Shown: piece by piece, positions 45,688 to 54,810 of the stretch
Position numbering within the stretch: the stretch's first letter is position 1
How the letters are laid out: every line of letters begins with the position of its first letter
Source: Paenibacillus tyrphae
Lineage (GTDB): Bacteria; Bacillota; Bacilli; Paenibacillales; NBRC-103111
DNA: 64,000 nt
Assembly: GCF_000722545.1 (NCBI RefSeq)
Contig: NZ_JNVM01000008.1
Coordinates: 124,001-188,000, forward strand
Reading direction: 5' to 3'
Program-made: the position numbers and the translations under genes
The notes under the pieces: generated by a model
Told to the model about the DNA's origin: nothing
Seen by the model: the letters and a program-made list of their open reading frames with translations, nothing else
The model's database searches: none

Positions 45688-46455
45688 TTACTTGGACGCC
45701 AGTTGATCGGCCATGCGATGAAGGTTGGTTAAGCTGATTTGCAGACTATCCAGCGGGTTACCCGGACAAACGTCCTGCTCCACCGCGTACCATTCGATGC
45801 CGTTTGCTTCGCCCCACTGGAGGATCGGGATGAAATCGATGACGCCCGTACCCACTTCGGCAAACGTCTGATGTTCGTCATTCGACATGTCCTTCAGGTG
45901 AATGATCGGCATACGGCCGGCATATGGGCGGATAAAAGGCACCGGATCGAGGCCGCCCTTTTTCACCCAGTACACGTCGACTTCGGCCAGCACGGCATTG
46001 TCCTTGGACGGCTCCAGCAAATATTTGAGCGCGGATACCCCGTTCACAGTCGTGTCGAACTCGAACGCATGGTTGTGGTAGCTGAGCCGGAAGCCGAGCG
46101 GAGCGAGCTTCCCCGCCACTTCGTTCAGCTTGGCGCGTACTGCCCGGTACCCTTCTTCGCCACGCAGATCGGCAGCGATGAACGGGCAGATCAGGTCGCG
46201 CGTACCGAACAGCCTGGCCTGCTCGACGATCGTTTCAAGTTCGTTTTGCAGCGCTTCGTAGCTAACGTGCATCCCCGCGGTGCCAAGCCCCGTCTCCTTG
46301 AGGACGGCTGCGATTTCTTCGGCGGTATAGCCCCGCAAACCGGAAATTTGTACGCCGCTCCAGCCCATCCGTTTCAGCTCCCGCAGCACGCCCGGAAAAT
46401 CTTTCTCCAGCTCGTCACGCAGAGTATACAATTGTGCCGCAAACTTGTTCTTCAC
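45688..46455 (-). CDS. Sugar phosphate isomerase/epimerase (AP endonuclease 2-like TIM barrel)
   Basis: 255 residues. Metal-binding positions on a TIM barrel are visible: YHNHAFEF (His), AEVDVYW (Asp), IIHLKDM (His) and EQD near the C-terminus. Close in type to the inositol or ketose isomerases in carbohydrate catabolism; exact substrate unknown. Single gene with a well-defined promoter and a LacI-type operator at the start site. Confidence 0.87.
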   Translation of the reverse strand: MKNKFAAQLYTLRDELEKDFPGVLRELKRMGWSGVQISGLRGYTAEEIAAVLKETGLGTAGMHVSYEALQNELETIVEQARLFGTRDLICPFIAADLRGEEGYRAVRAKLNEVAGKLAPLGFRLSYHNHAFEFDTTVNGVSALKYLLEPSKDNAVLAEVDVYWVKKGGLDPVPFIRPYAGRMPIIHLKDMSNDEHQTFAEVGTGVIDFIPILQWGEANGIEWYAVEQDVCPGNPLDSLQISLTNLHRMADQLASK

Positions 46456-46530
46456 AACGATGTCAGCTCCTTTGATTTAAGGAGAGCGCATAAAGCAGAC
46501 GATGCCTGACAAATGCGCTTCCGGTGGGTA

Positions 46531-46546
46531 TTGTTCACGTTAACAA
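46531..46546. promoter_or_regulatory. LacI-type operator overlapping the isomerase promoter
   Basis: TTGTTCACGTTAACAA is palindromic at 14 of 16 positions with central ACGT, the pattern bound by LacI/GalR-family repressors. It differs from the cre (CcpA) consensus at two conserved positions. Position: just after the -10. Confidence 0.6.
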
Positions 46547-46574
46547 TCATACCACACCGGCCAATATCTGTTAA
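46546..46574 (-). promoter_or_regulatory. Sigma-A promoter of the isomerase gene
   Basis: Minus strand TTAACA, a 17-nt spacer, TG-G-TATGAT (extended -10). The -35 box overlaps the stop codon of the upstream ABC exporter gene. Confidence 0.8.
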
Positions 46575-48421
46575 CCCGTTTCTTTCAAAAAGCGGTACTG
46601 CGCTTGAATCAGTCCGTGATAAATGCCTTGGTGGCGTATCAGTTCCTCGTGATTGCCCTGCTCCATAATTCGTCCGTGATCCAATACGAGAATATGATCG
46701 GCATGACGAATCGTCGACAACCGGTGAGCGATGATGAAGGATGTGCGTCCCGCCATCAGCGTCTTGAGCGCTTCTTGAATTTTCAGCTCCGTCTCCGTAT
46801 CGATGCTGGCCGTCGCCTCATCCAGAATAAGGATGCGTGGGTCCGCCAGAAGCGCCCGGGCAAACGAAAGCAGCTGGCGCTGCCCCATCGACAGCACGTT
46901 CCCTCTCTCCTGTACCTCGGTATCGTAGCCGTTCGGCAAATTCACGATAAACTCGTGAGCGCGGACAGCTTTGGCCGCCGCCTCCACTTCCTCGTCGGTC
47001 GCATCGAGCCGCCCGAACCGGATGTTGTCGCGAATCGTCCCGGAAAAAATGAACGTATCCTGAAGCACGATCCCGATCTGCGAACGCAAGCTTTGAATCG
47101 TTACATCGCGGATATCGTGGCCGTCGATGACAATGCTGCCTCCCGTCACGTCATAAAAGCGGCAAAGCAGGTTGATGATCGTGGTTTTGCCCGAACCGGT
47201 ATGGCCGACAAGTGCGATCGATTGGCCGGCCTTCACGTTCAGATCGATCCGCTGCAGCGCGTGCCGTCCCGGCTCGTATTCGAATTCCACCTGCTGGAAG
47301 TCAATATCTCCGCGAATCGTCGGCAGCGGCCGGGCAGACGGCTTCTCCGCCACGTTCGGCTGCTCGTCGATATATTCGAAGATCCGCTCCGACGAAGCCA
47401 TCGCAATGAGCATCTGCGAATACATTTGGCCGAGCCGGTTGATCGGCTCCCAGAAGCTGCCGATGTAAGAGGCGAAAGCTACGAACAAGCCTACGGTCAT
47501 TTCCCCGCTTTGAATGAAATAAGCGCCAAGCAGGAACAAAATAAAGTAGCCGACCGCCCCGGTAACCTCAATGATCGGGTTAAACGACTGGTTTAAGGTC
47601 GATGCGCGGTTCCACGATTTATGGTTGTCCCGATTCATTTGCTCAAAATAAGCGATATTCTGCTTCTCCTGCGTGAACGCCTGCGTCACCTTGATGCCTT
47701 GGATGCACTCGTTCAAATGAGCGTTAATGCGCGATGTCTTCGTCTGGACAACCTGCCAGGCGCGGCGAATTTTCACGCGCAGCCGTGTAGAAATCAGGAA
47801 CATGATCGGAACCGTGACAATAATCGCTGCGCCCAGCTTGACATTGTAAAATAATAGGATGAAGATGATGCCGATCAGCTGCACACAGTCGATCAACAGG
47901 TTGACCACACCGTTTGTCAGCAAGTCTTGAAGCGAGTTTACATAGTTCGTCACGCGAACGAGAATCGAGCCAGCCGGACGTTTGTCGAAAAACCGGAACG
48001 ACAGCCGCTGAATGTGGCTGAATAAATCGTGGCGCAAATCGTAAATGATCCGCTGGCCGATCTCGTTCGTATACCGGATCCGGTAGTTGTTCGCGAGCCA
48101 TTGAATGACATACAGTACGAACATGGCGCCTACGCAGAGCGCGAGCAGCTTGCCGTCCTTCTGCTTCAGCACGTTATCGATCGCAAAGGCGATCAGGAGC
48201 GGATTCAGCAGCTTCGTCAGAGCCCCGACAGCCATCATGATCAGGATGACGGGCGCCATCTGCTTCGCATACGGCTTCATATATTTGCCGACGCGCTTGA
48301 CCTGAACCCAGTCAAACCCTTTGTCAAGCTCCTCGTCGTCTTGATAGACGAACCGGGATTTCAGCAGTTCCTCGCCTTCGGGCTTTGAACCGCCGGATGA
48401 ATGTTTCCGTTGTCCGCTCAA
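46571..48421 (-). CDS. ABC exporter half-transporter, second subunit (BmrD/YheH-like)
   Basis: 616 residues. Six membrane helices (about 55-350) and a complete nucleotide-binding domain: Walker A VGHTGSGKTT, Walker B ILILDEATASID with catalytic Glu, but a non-canonical signature LSMGQ. It overlaps the gene of the other half by 4 nt (ATGA). Together they form a heterodimeric multidrug-type exporter. A long polar N-terminal tail (about 50 residues) precedes the first helix. Confidence 0.93.
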   Translation of the reverse strand: MSGQRKHSSGGSKPEGEELLKSRFVYQDDEELDKGFDWVQVKRVGKYMKPYAKQMAPVILIMMAVGALTKLLNPLLIAFAIDNVLKQKDGKLLALCVGAMFVLYVIQWLANNYRIRYTNEIGQRIIYDLRHDLFSHIQRLSFRFFDKRPAGSILVRVTNYVNSLQDLLTNGVVNLLIDCVQLIGIIFILLFYNVKLGAAIIVTVPIMFLISTRLRVKIRRAWQVVQTKTSRINAHLNECIQGIKVTQAFTQEKQNIAYFEQMNRDNHKSWNRASTLNQSFNPIIEVTGAVGYFILFLLGAYFIQSGEMTVGLFVAFASYIGSFWEPINRLGQMYSQMLIAMASSERIFEYIDEQPNVAEKPSARPLPTIRGDIDFQQVEFEYEPGRHALQRIDLNVKAGQSIALVGHTGSGKTTIINLLCRFYDVTGGSIVIDGHDIRDVTIQSLRSQIGIVLQDTFIFSGTIRDNIRFGRLDATDEEVEAAAKAVRAHEFIVNLPNGYDTEVQERGNVLSMGQRQLLSFARALLADPRILILDEATASIDTETELKIQEALKTLMAGRTSFIIAHRLSTIRHADHILVLDHGRIMEQGNHEELIRHQGIYHGLIQAQYRFLKETG

Positions 48422-50256
48422 TGTGCAAACCTCCTTACGTTGGCTTGAGAGGCAGCAGCCACTTCCGCCGTCGACTCGTTGTGCTTCGCCGGTTCCTCGG
48501 TACCGGTATCGGCATCGATATCCTCCGGCTGATCGGCAAATTGAATTTTGTACGTTTCGAGGTACGGCCCCTCCTGCTTCATGAGCTCAGTGTGGGTGCC
48601 CCGCTGCACGATCCGGCCCTCATCCAGCACCAAAATCTCATCCGCATGCTTCAGGGAAGAGATCCGGTGCGCGATAATGAACGTCGTACGGCCTTTCATC
48701 ACCTCTTCGAAGCCTTGTTGAATTTCGTGCTCGGTTTCCATATCCACGGCGCTCGTGGCATCGTCGAGAATTAAAATTTTCGGATTTTTCAGTAGCGCCC
48801 GCGCAATCGCAATCCGCTGCTTTTGCCCGCCGGATAGGCCCAGACCGCGTTCGCCGACGATCGTATCGTAGCCCATCGGCAGCTCCATGATGAAGTCGTG
48901 CGCTTTGGCCAGCTTCGCCGCCTGAATGACCTCTTCCATAGTCACGTCGTCGACACCGTAAGCGATATTGCCTTTGATGCTGGAAGAAAACAAAAACGTC
49001 TCCTGAAAAACGATCGCCATTTGGCTGCGCAGACTTTCCAGCGTAATGTCGCGAATGTCTGTTCCATCGAGCGTAATCCGGCCTTCCTTCACATTGTAGG
49101 CCCGCAAAAGCAGCTGAATGACCGTCGATTTCCCCGAGCCTGTACCGCCTAGCAGACCGATGACCGAGCCCGCAGGCGCATCCAGATTGAAATCGGTAAG
49201 CGCCGGCTGCTTATCCGTATACGCGAAGGTCACGTTGTCGAAACGGACGTGGCCTTGTACTCGGTCAGGCTGCAAAACGAGCGCATTCTCTTTATTTTTC
49301 ACGTGTTCGTATTGATGCAGCACTTCGAGCAGCCGTTCGCCGGCCGCTTTCGATTGCGTGAAGTTGTTGATATGAAAGCCGATGCCCCACATCGGACCGA
49401 TGATGTACCAGATCAAGCTGAAGAAAGCGACAAGCTCTCCGAGTGAAATGCTTTCGTTCATCACCATCCAGCCGCCGACGCCGAGCAAAATGACCACGCT
49501 CAGGTTGGCGAACAGCTCCATCAGAGGAAAATATTTAGCCCAAATGCCTGCGGTCAACACGTTGTTTTCCTTGTAGTTTCCGTTGCGTTCGGAAAATTTG
49601 TCGATTTCATGCGGCTCTCTCGCGAACGACTTAACCGTCCTTACCCCGGTGATGTTCTCCTGCACGGAGGTCGTCATACTGCTCATCGATTGACGGATCG
49701 ACCGGAACGCCGGATGAATTTTTCCCTCGAACCGGATCGCCGTATAGACGAGGAACGGCATGCAAACCATGGTGAGGAGCGTTAGCTGCCAATTGATCGA
49801 CGCCATCATGATCACGCCGAATGCGAACATCATGATCACGTTCAAAATCTGGACGAAGCCGAAGCCGATAAAATCCCGTACGGCTTGCAGATCGGCCGTG
49901 AGACGCGACATCAAATCTCCTGTGCGCGCTTTGTCGTAATACTGAAACGACAAGTACTGCAGCTTCCGGTAAAGGGCGGCCCGCAGGTTGAAAGCGGTTT
50001 GGTTGCCGAGTCGCGCACTGGTCGCGCCGTGCAGAAACTGAAAGGTCGCCTTGACGATCATCACGCCGGCCACGAGAAGCGCCAAGTACGGGACGGCCGA
50101 GAACTGCCCTTTCGAAATCACTTCGTCGATCAAGTACCGAAGCAGATTCGGGTACACGAGTCCCAGTGCCGTTGCCGTCATCAAGCAAACGATCGAGGCG
50201 TACAGAAACCTTCGTTCCGACCAGTAAAACTCCTTCAGCTGCTTAAATACTTCCAT
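48418..50256 (-). CDS. ABC exporter half-transporter, first subunit (BmrC/YheI-like)
   Basis: 612 residues from the ATG at 50256, preceded by AAGGAGGAG. Six membrane helices then an ATP-binding domain with Walker A GGTGSGKST, a canonical signature LSGGQKQR and Walker B ILILDDATSAVD, in which the catalytic Glu is Asp. With the LSMGQ of the partner this builds one degenerate and one canonical ATP site, the known asymmetry of BmrCD/TM287-288-type exporters. Probable drug or lipid exporter. No small leader peptide of the bmrB type was recognised upstream. Confidence 0.94.
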   Translation of the reverse strand: MEVFKQLKEFYWSERRFLYASIVCLMTATALGLVYPNLLRYLIDEVISKGQFSAVPYLALLVAGVMIVKATFQFLHGATSARLGNQTAFNLRAALYRKLQYLSFQYYDKARTGDLMSRLTADLQAVRDFIGFGFVQILNVIMMFAFGVIMMASINWQLTLLTMVCMPFLVYTAIRFEGKIHPAFRSIRQSMSSMTTSVQENITGVRTVKSFAREPHEIDKFSERNGNYKENNVLTAGIWAKYFPLMELFANLSVVILLGVGGWMVMNESISLGELVAFFSLIWYIIGPMWGIGFHINNFTQSKAAGERLLEVLHQYEHVKNKENALVLQPDRVQGHVRFDNVTFAYTDKQPALTDFNLDAPAGSVIGLLGGTGSGKSTVIQLLLRAYNVKEGRITLDGTDIRDITLESLRSQMAIVFQETFLFSSSIKGNIAYGVDDVTMEEVIQAAKLAKAHDFIMELPMGYDTIVGERGLGLSGGQKQRIAIARALLKNPKILILDDATSAVDMETEHEIQQGFEEVMKGRTTFIIAHRISSLKHADEILVLDEGRIVQRGTHTELMKQEGPYLETYKIQFADQPEDIDADTGTEEPAKHNESTAEVAAASQANVRRFAH

Positions 50257-50669
50257 GGAGCTCCTCCTTCTCCGGCTTTGCTGCGAGAGCGCTTCCTTTC
50301 TGCGCAAAGCCTCTGCCGACACATTTTTTTCTCATGGAATACGGCGATAGAGCCGCAAAAGCAAAAATGACTTTCGAAGCGGAATGATGGCTCCGAAAGC
50401 GTTTCAGCTATGAGAAGTAGTGTAGCATCATCCCCAAGGGGCGGCAAATACGGGTTGCCCCATAATCTTGATTTTCCCAGAGTATTCCTTCAAATCGTCA
50501 CAATTTGAAAGCACAGCGCTACTATTTCTCCCGAATAATACGAAATTGTTGAAATGAAAGCCTTTTCACGAAAACAAAAATCCGAGGTCGCCCGCCATCG
50601 GACAACCTCGAATATAATCGTTCGGCACTCCATAAAAATGAGGCACCTTCATCTAAAAATATCGTCATT
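50257..50669. other. Intergenic region upstream of the ABC exporter operon
   Basis: About 410 bp. It holds the dynA terminator (50575-50610), the exporter ribosome-binding site, and AT-rich sequence around 50470-50580 where the exporter promoter must lie; no clear -35/-10 pair was assigned. No credible coding frame was found. Confidence 0.5.
50575..50610 (-). terminator. Terminator of dynA
   Basis: Minus strand: CGAGGTTGTCCG pairs with CGGGCGACCTCG through two wobble pairs, followed by GATTTTTG. Confidence 0.85.
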
Positions 50670-53600
50670 TCATCCAATAAAATTCAACAATTTGCCGTGC
50701 TTCGCCTGAAGCTCGTTCAAATCGATCTTCATCTCCAGCGCTTCCAGCAGCCCTTCGCCGTGCTCCTCGAGCGCCTGCCGGAGCCGGTCCGCCAGCTCCT
50801 GCATTACACTCCGCAGTTGCTCCGCGTAGGCGTCCTCCAGAAAGGCCGCTTGCGTATCGGCAAAGCGCGTCATCGGCCCGTTCAAGCGGGCTTCCAGCTC
50901 CCGGCGCAGCTCCGCTTTTCCGTCGCCTTCGAAGAACTGCTTCGCATTTTTAAAGAAGCCTGCCAGCCACTTCGGCTGTACGTCTGCGGCCTCCAGCATC
51001 GCGTTCAGCTCTGGCGTCTTCAGCTTAAACGGCTCGAAGCCCGGGGCTTCGAAGGACGGGATTCCTCCGGTCCGGACCGCTTCCGACCAGTTTTTCGAGG
51101 CGTCGCCCGCCATGCGGTTGATTTTGTTCTCGATCCGCAGCGTGGTTGCCAGCACTTCCTGGTTCAAGTCGAAGGACAGCATCCGTCTCAGATCCTCCCA
51201 AGCGGACTGCATGACCGTTTTCGAATCGCGCCGGTCGTCGCGGAATACGGCCGGGTTGAAGGCCGTATTGAACAGATCGCCGAAGCGGTAGGACGTACGC
51301 TGCTTGACATAGTACAGCAGCTCCTGAATTTCCTTGGACAGCTCGCGGGCTTCCGCGTCCGTGTCGGGGGAGGCAAGCCGCTTCTGGGCTTCGGCAAGCG
51401 CCGTACGCAGGGCTTCGGCCTGGCGGCGGCGCTCGGAAACGTCTGCCCGGGCGCTGTCCATCCAGCGCTGGAGCACATCGGCCGCACGGCGGATATCCGC
51501 ATCGCCCGCCCGGACTGCCATTTCGGTCAGCTCCGCGAACGTAAAGCGGACGAACTCCCGCTCGAAGCGCAGAATGCCCGATTGCTCGACGGTCTCCCGG
51601 TCCTCTTGGATTTTCCCTTCGAGCGCGTAATAGCTCGATAGCGGATAAATCCGCGGGTGCCGAATGCCATGCTGGAGCAGGTTCGTTTCGACGTGCTTGA
51701 CGACCCCTTCCAGCTCTTCGGCCGAGGAAGCCAGGTCGGCAGCATTGACGATGAAAAACATTTTATCCAGCTCAAAGCTGTCTTTCACACGTCCGAGCTG
51801 CAGCAAAAACTCTTTATCCGCATGGGAAAACGCATGGTTATAATACGTGACGAACAAAATCGCGTCGGCGTTCTTGATGTAATCGAACGCTACGCCGGTA
51901 TGACGCGCGTTAATGGAGTCCGCTCCCGGCGTATCGACCAGCACGACGCCCTGCTCGGTGAGCGGGTTCGCATAGTACAGCTCGATCAGCTCGACGAAGC
52001 ACGACTTGGCCTCGTCGGCGGCATAGCGGCCGAACTCATCGGCTGTGACGCGCAGCTCTTGGCCGAGGTGCGGGCTCATCTCCGCCCAGCCTTTCTCGAC
52101 GGCCTTAAGAAACGCGTAATGCGGCTTGCCCTTGCCCGGAACTTGATCGGCTGCCAGCTTATGAATCGCAGCCAGCGCCTTATCCATCGAATTTACAGCT
52201 ACGTCCAAAACTTCCAACGAATAAAAGATATCGGAGGCCAGCCGTTCCGCCGTTTTCATTCGTACTTTGGCCGTGCCGTGCGGCCAGCCCTCTTCCGGGG
52301 CCGGCGGCATAATTTTGTTGATCGCCGCGGTCGTCGGATTCGGCGATACCGGCAGCACCCGTTCGCCGATCAGCGCGTTGGCGAACGACGATTTGCCCGC
52401 GCTGAACGCGCCAAAGAGCGCGATCGTGAAGCGGTTGTTCGCCAGCCGCTCCGCCTTCTCTTCGAGCGAGCGGCGGATGCTTTGCAGCGCCGCGGCGCCG
52501 GCAAGCTCCTGCGCGGCGCCGCCCAGGCGCGCGGCGGCTTCGTGCAGCCGCCGCCGGTGTCCGCCTGCGGCGAGCGCGTCCGCGCCGCCATCGGCGTCGC
52601 CGTGGCCCGCCCGCTGCGCGAGCCACGCGAGGGACTCGCGTGACTCGCGCCCGGCGGGCGCCGCGGCCTGCGGCGCAGCCGCCGCAGGCGAGCCGGGCGC
52701 AGCCGCGGGCGCGGGCAGCGCCGGCGCAGCCGCTGCCGGCAGCTGCGCGAGCAGCGCGGCGCCGTAGGCGGCCTCGGCCTGCGCGAGGCGCTCCAGCTCG
52801 CGCAGGCCCGCGAGCCGCGCGTCGAGCTCGGCGAGCTGCGCACGCAGCGCCGCGAGGCGCGGCTGCAGGGCGGCCGCCAGCGCTGCGATCAGCTCGTCGC
52901 CGACGGCGTACGCCTCCTTGCGGTACAAGCTTTTCGCTTCCGCGGCAATTTGCTTCGAGTACGTCAACGTATACTCGTTTCCGAACACCGCGGCCTCGTT
53001 CACCTGACCGGCCAGCCATTCCGGCGTAAGCTGCACGTTGATCCGGTCGGCCGCCTCGGTAATGGCGCTGGCCGGCAGGCCGTGGCCTTCCAGCTTCGCT
53101 TTGACCGTCTGCTGCACGTGTCTGGCCACCTGCGTCTCCACTTGCGACGCAAAATCTTTATGCAGCGCAGCAAGCCGCTGCTCCCGTTCCGCCGCCGTCT
53201 TCGCCGCGGCGCCAAACCAGCCTACCTTGAAGCCGGGTCGGCGGCTTTCCAAATACGCGTGCGCGAAGTCCCGCGTCACGGCCGGAATGACGTTGGCGTT
53301 GTCCAACACCGCCGCCACGTCTTTGCGCACGGCTGCCTGCAGCTCCGCAGGCAGCGATTCAAGCCGCGCCAGCTCGGCGCCTGCCTCCACATACTCCGCC
53401 TGGACGGCGTCCAGGTCTTCGCCGGAGGCAGCGAGCTGCTCGCGCAGCGCTTCCTTGGCCGGCTCATTGCGCTCGGCCATCTTCTCGGCGTGCGCCGCGG
53501 CGAGCGCCCGCGCCGACTTCTCGAGGCTGAGCCGCACGAGCGGCTGCCGCAGATCGATCAACTGCCCGAGCAGCGACTCCAGCTTGCTCCACTCGCTGGA

Positions 53601-54416
53601 CGAATGATTCGGCACTTTGACCGACGTATAGACGATTCCGTCCGGCCGCACGCCCCAGTTGGCGAACGCTTCGCGCACGCCTTCCTGATATGCGGCGAAC
53701 GAAAGCTCCTGCTCCCGGTGCTTATCGATCATGTTCACGATCAAATAGAGCGGCTTCCCCCACTCCGTCATTTTTTTCGTAAACGCCAAATTGATTTCCG
53801 ACTGCACATGGTTATAATCCATCACATAAAACACAACATCGGCCAAATGCAGCGCCGATTCCGTCGCCAGCTGATGCGCGTCGTCCGTCGAATCGATGCC
53901 CGGCGTATCCAGCAGCGCCGCATGCTCTCCCAGGAACGGGATCGGATAGCGGATCTCCACCGTTTCAATCGCTTCACCGTTACGGCAGTGCTCCGCCAAC
54001 TCGTCCAACGGCACCGTTTCGGACCGCGCCTCACCCATTCCTTGAGCCTGATCGTCTGCCTCATCGCCGCGGTAAATGACCCGCGCTCCGGCTTCCCCGT
54101 TCACAATACTCACAATGTTGGCACTCGTCGGAATCGGACTCGACGGCAGCAGCATATGACCGCACAGCCGGTTGATCAGACTCGACTTACCGGCCGAGAA
54201 GTGCCCGCAAAACGCCAAATAAAGCCGCTCGCTCTGCGCTTTCGCCAACAGCTGCCGCAGCTTCTTTCCATGCTCTCCGTCCCCCGTTTGCTCTACCTTC
54301 GCTAGTAGCCTTTGAACGGCGGCAAGCATTTCATCCTGCGGAGCTCCGCCTTGCAGCCCCTCTTCGTTCCCTGTTTCTACTGACGTTGCTTCTGCTATAG
54401 TCAATTCGCTTTTCAT
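50670..54416 (-). CDS. dynA: Tandem bacterial dynamin-like GTPase
   Basis: 1248 residues: two dynamin modules fused head to tail, as in Bacillus DynA (about 1190). Module 1 has P-loop GHFSAGKSS (71-79), LLDTPGID and G4 NMID; module 2 has P-loop GAFSAGKSS (near 668-676), LVDTPGAD and FIVNAAD. Both GTPase sites look complete. DynA tethers and fuses membranes in trans and protects against membrane damage and phage. Between the modules, residues about 512-642 form an Ala/Pro/Arg-rich low-complexity linker coded by very GC-rich DNA. AGGAG precedes the ATG. Confidence 0.95.
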   Translation of the reverse strand: MKSELTIAEATSVETGNEEGLQGGAPQDEMLAAVQRLLAKVEQTGDGEHGKKLRQLLAKAQSERLYLAFCGHFSAGKSSLINRLCGHMLLPSSPIPTSANIVSIVNGEAGARVIYRGDEADDQAQGMGEARSETVPLDELAEHCRNGEAIETVEIRYPIPFLGEHAALLDTPGIDSTDDAHQLATESALHLADVVFYVMDYNHVQSEINLAFTKKMTEWGKPLYLIVNMIDKHREQELSFAAYQEGVREAFANWGVRPDGIVYTSVKVPNHSSSEWSKLESLLGQLIDLRQPLVRLSLEKSARALAAAHAEKMAERNEPAKEALREQLAASGEDLDAVQAEYVEAGAELARLESLPAELQAAVRKDVAAVLDNANVIPAVTRDFAHAYLESRRPGFKVGWFGAAAKTAAEREQRLAALHKDFASQVETQVARHVQQTVKAKLEGHGLPASAITEAADRINVQLTPEWLAGQVNEAAVFGNEYTLTYSKQIAAEAKSLYRKEAYAVGDELIAALAAALQPRLAALRAQLAELDARLAGLRELERLAQAEAAYGAALLAQLPAAAAPALPAPAAAPGSPAAAAPQAAAPAGRESRESLAWLAQRAGHGDADGGADALAAGGHRRRLHEAAARLGGAAQELAGAAALQSIRRSLEEKAERLANNRFTIALFGAFSAGKSSFANALIGERVLPVSPNPTTAAINKIMPPAPEEGWPHGTAKVRMKTAERLASDIFYSLEVLDVAVNSMDKALAAIHKLAADQVPGKGKPHYAFLKAVEKGWAEMSPHLGQELRVTADEFGRYAADEAKSCFVELIELYYANPLTEQGVVLVDTPGADSINARHTGVAFDYIKNADAILFVTYYNHAFSHADKEFLLQLGRVKDSFELDKMFFIVNAADLASSAEELEGVVKHVETNLLQHGIRHPRIYPLSSYYALEGKIQEDRETVEQSGILRFEREFVRFTFAELTEMAVRAGDADIRRAADVLQRWMDSARADVSERRRQAEALRTALAEAQKRLASPDTDAEARELSKEIQELLYYVKQRTSYRFGDLFNTAFNPAVFRDDRRDSKTVMQSAWEDLRRMLSFDLNQEVLATTLRIENKINRMAGDASKNWSEAVRTGGIPSFEAPGFEPFKLKTPELNAMLEAADVQPKWLAGFFKNAKQFFEGDGKAELRRELEARLNGPMTRFADTQAAFLEDAYAEQLRSVMQELADRLRQALEEHGEGLLEALEMKIDLNELQAKHGKLLNFIG

Positions 54417-54470
54417 CGTTTCTCCTGCCCCTGTTCATCCTCTGTCTAAACCGAAGCGCTCGTCGTATAG

Positions 54471-54518
54471 CTTTTTGTTTTCCGAACAAAAAGAAAAAAC
54501 CGAATCGCTTCGGTTTTT
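54471..54518 (-). terminator. Double hairpin between a small gene and dynA
   Basis: Two perfect hairpins in tandem: CTTTTTGTT/AACAAAAAG (54471-54493) and AAAAACCGAA/TTCGGTTTTT (54495-54518). The second, with T-rich flank, is a good terminator and its edge touches the stop codon of the 54517 gene. Confidence 0.8.
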
Positions 54519-54789
54519 AGTGTACCATATTTTCCGTCTCCGGGATAAATATTTCGAAAACATCACGATGCTGCAAAATCGTAATGTCTTTATCCTTCAC
54601 TTTCATGACGACAACTTCCGGACGCTGCTTCATACGGCTCAAATAATTTTCCGGTACGCTGCCCGACTCCGTTACGACGACGCCTTCAACCTGCTTCTCT
54701 TCGTTTTCCTGCAAAGGAGTCTCAAGCACTTTCTCGTAAATATCCGAAAACAGTTCAAAATCGCTGGTGTAAACCGATATGCATTTCAT
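54517..54789 (-). CDS. Conserved small protein of unknown function
   Basis: 90 residues, preceded by AAAGGATAGG. It starts MKCISVYTSDFELFSDIYEK and contains SGSVPENYLSRM and VVVMKVKDKDITILQHRD; a mixed alpha/beta soluble protein. I recall similar short proteins in Bacilli under misleading enzyme names, but assign no function. It lies between nth and dynA on the same strand. Confidence 0.75.
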   Translation of the reverse strand: MKCISVYTSDFELFSDIYEKVLETPLQENEEKQVEGVVVTESGSVPENYLSRMKQRPEVVVMKVKDKDITILQHRDVFEIFIPETENMVH

Positions 54790-54810
54790 CTCTAATCCTA
54801 TCCTTTCGTA

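Noticed and set aside
46531-46546. Catabolite-responsive element (cre) for CcpA
   Set aside because: Two mismatches at conserved cre positions; a generic LacI-family operator fits better, though CcpA is not excluded.
52180-53029. Several Arg/Ala-rich frames in the dynamin linker region
   Set aside because: Low-complexity GC-rich DNA opens all frames; only the dynA frame joins two intact GTPase modules.
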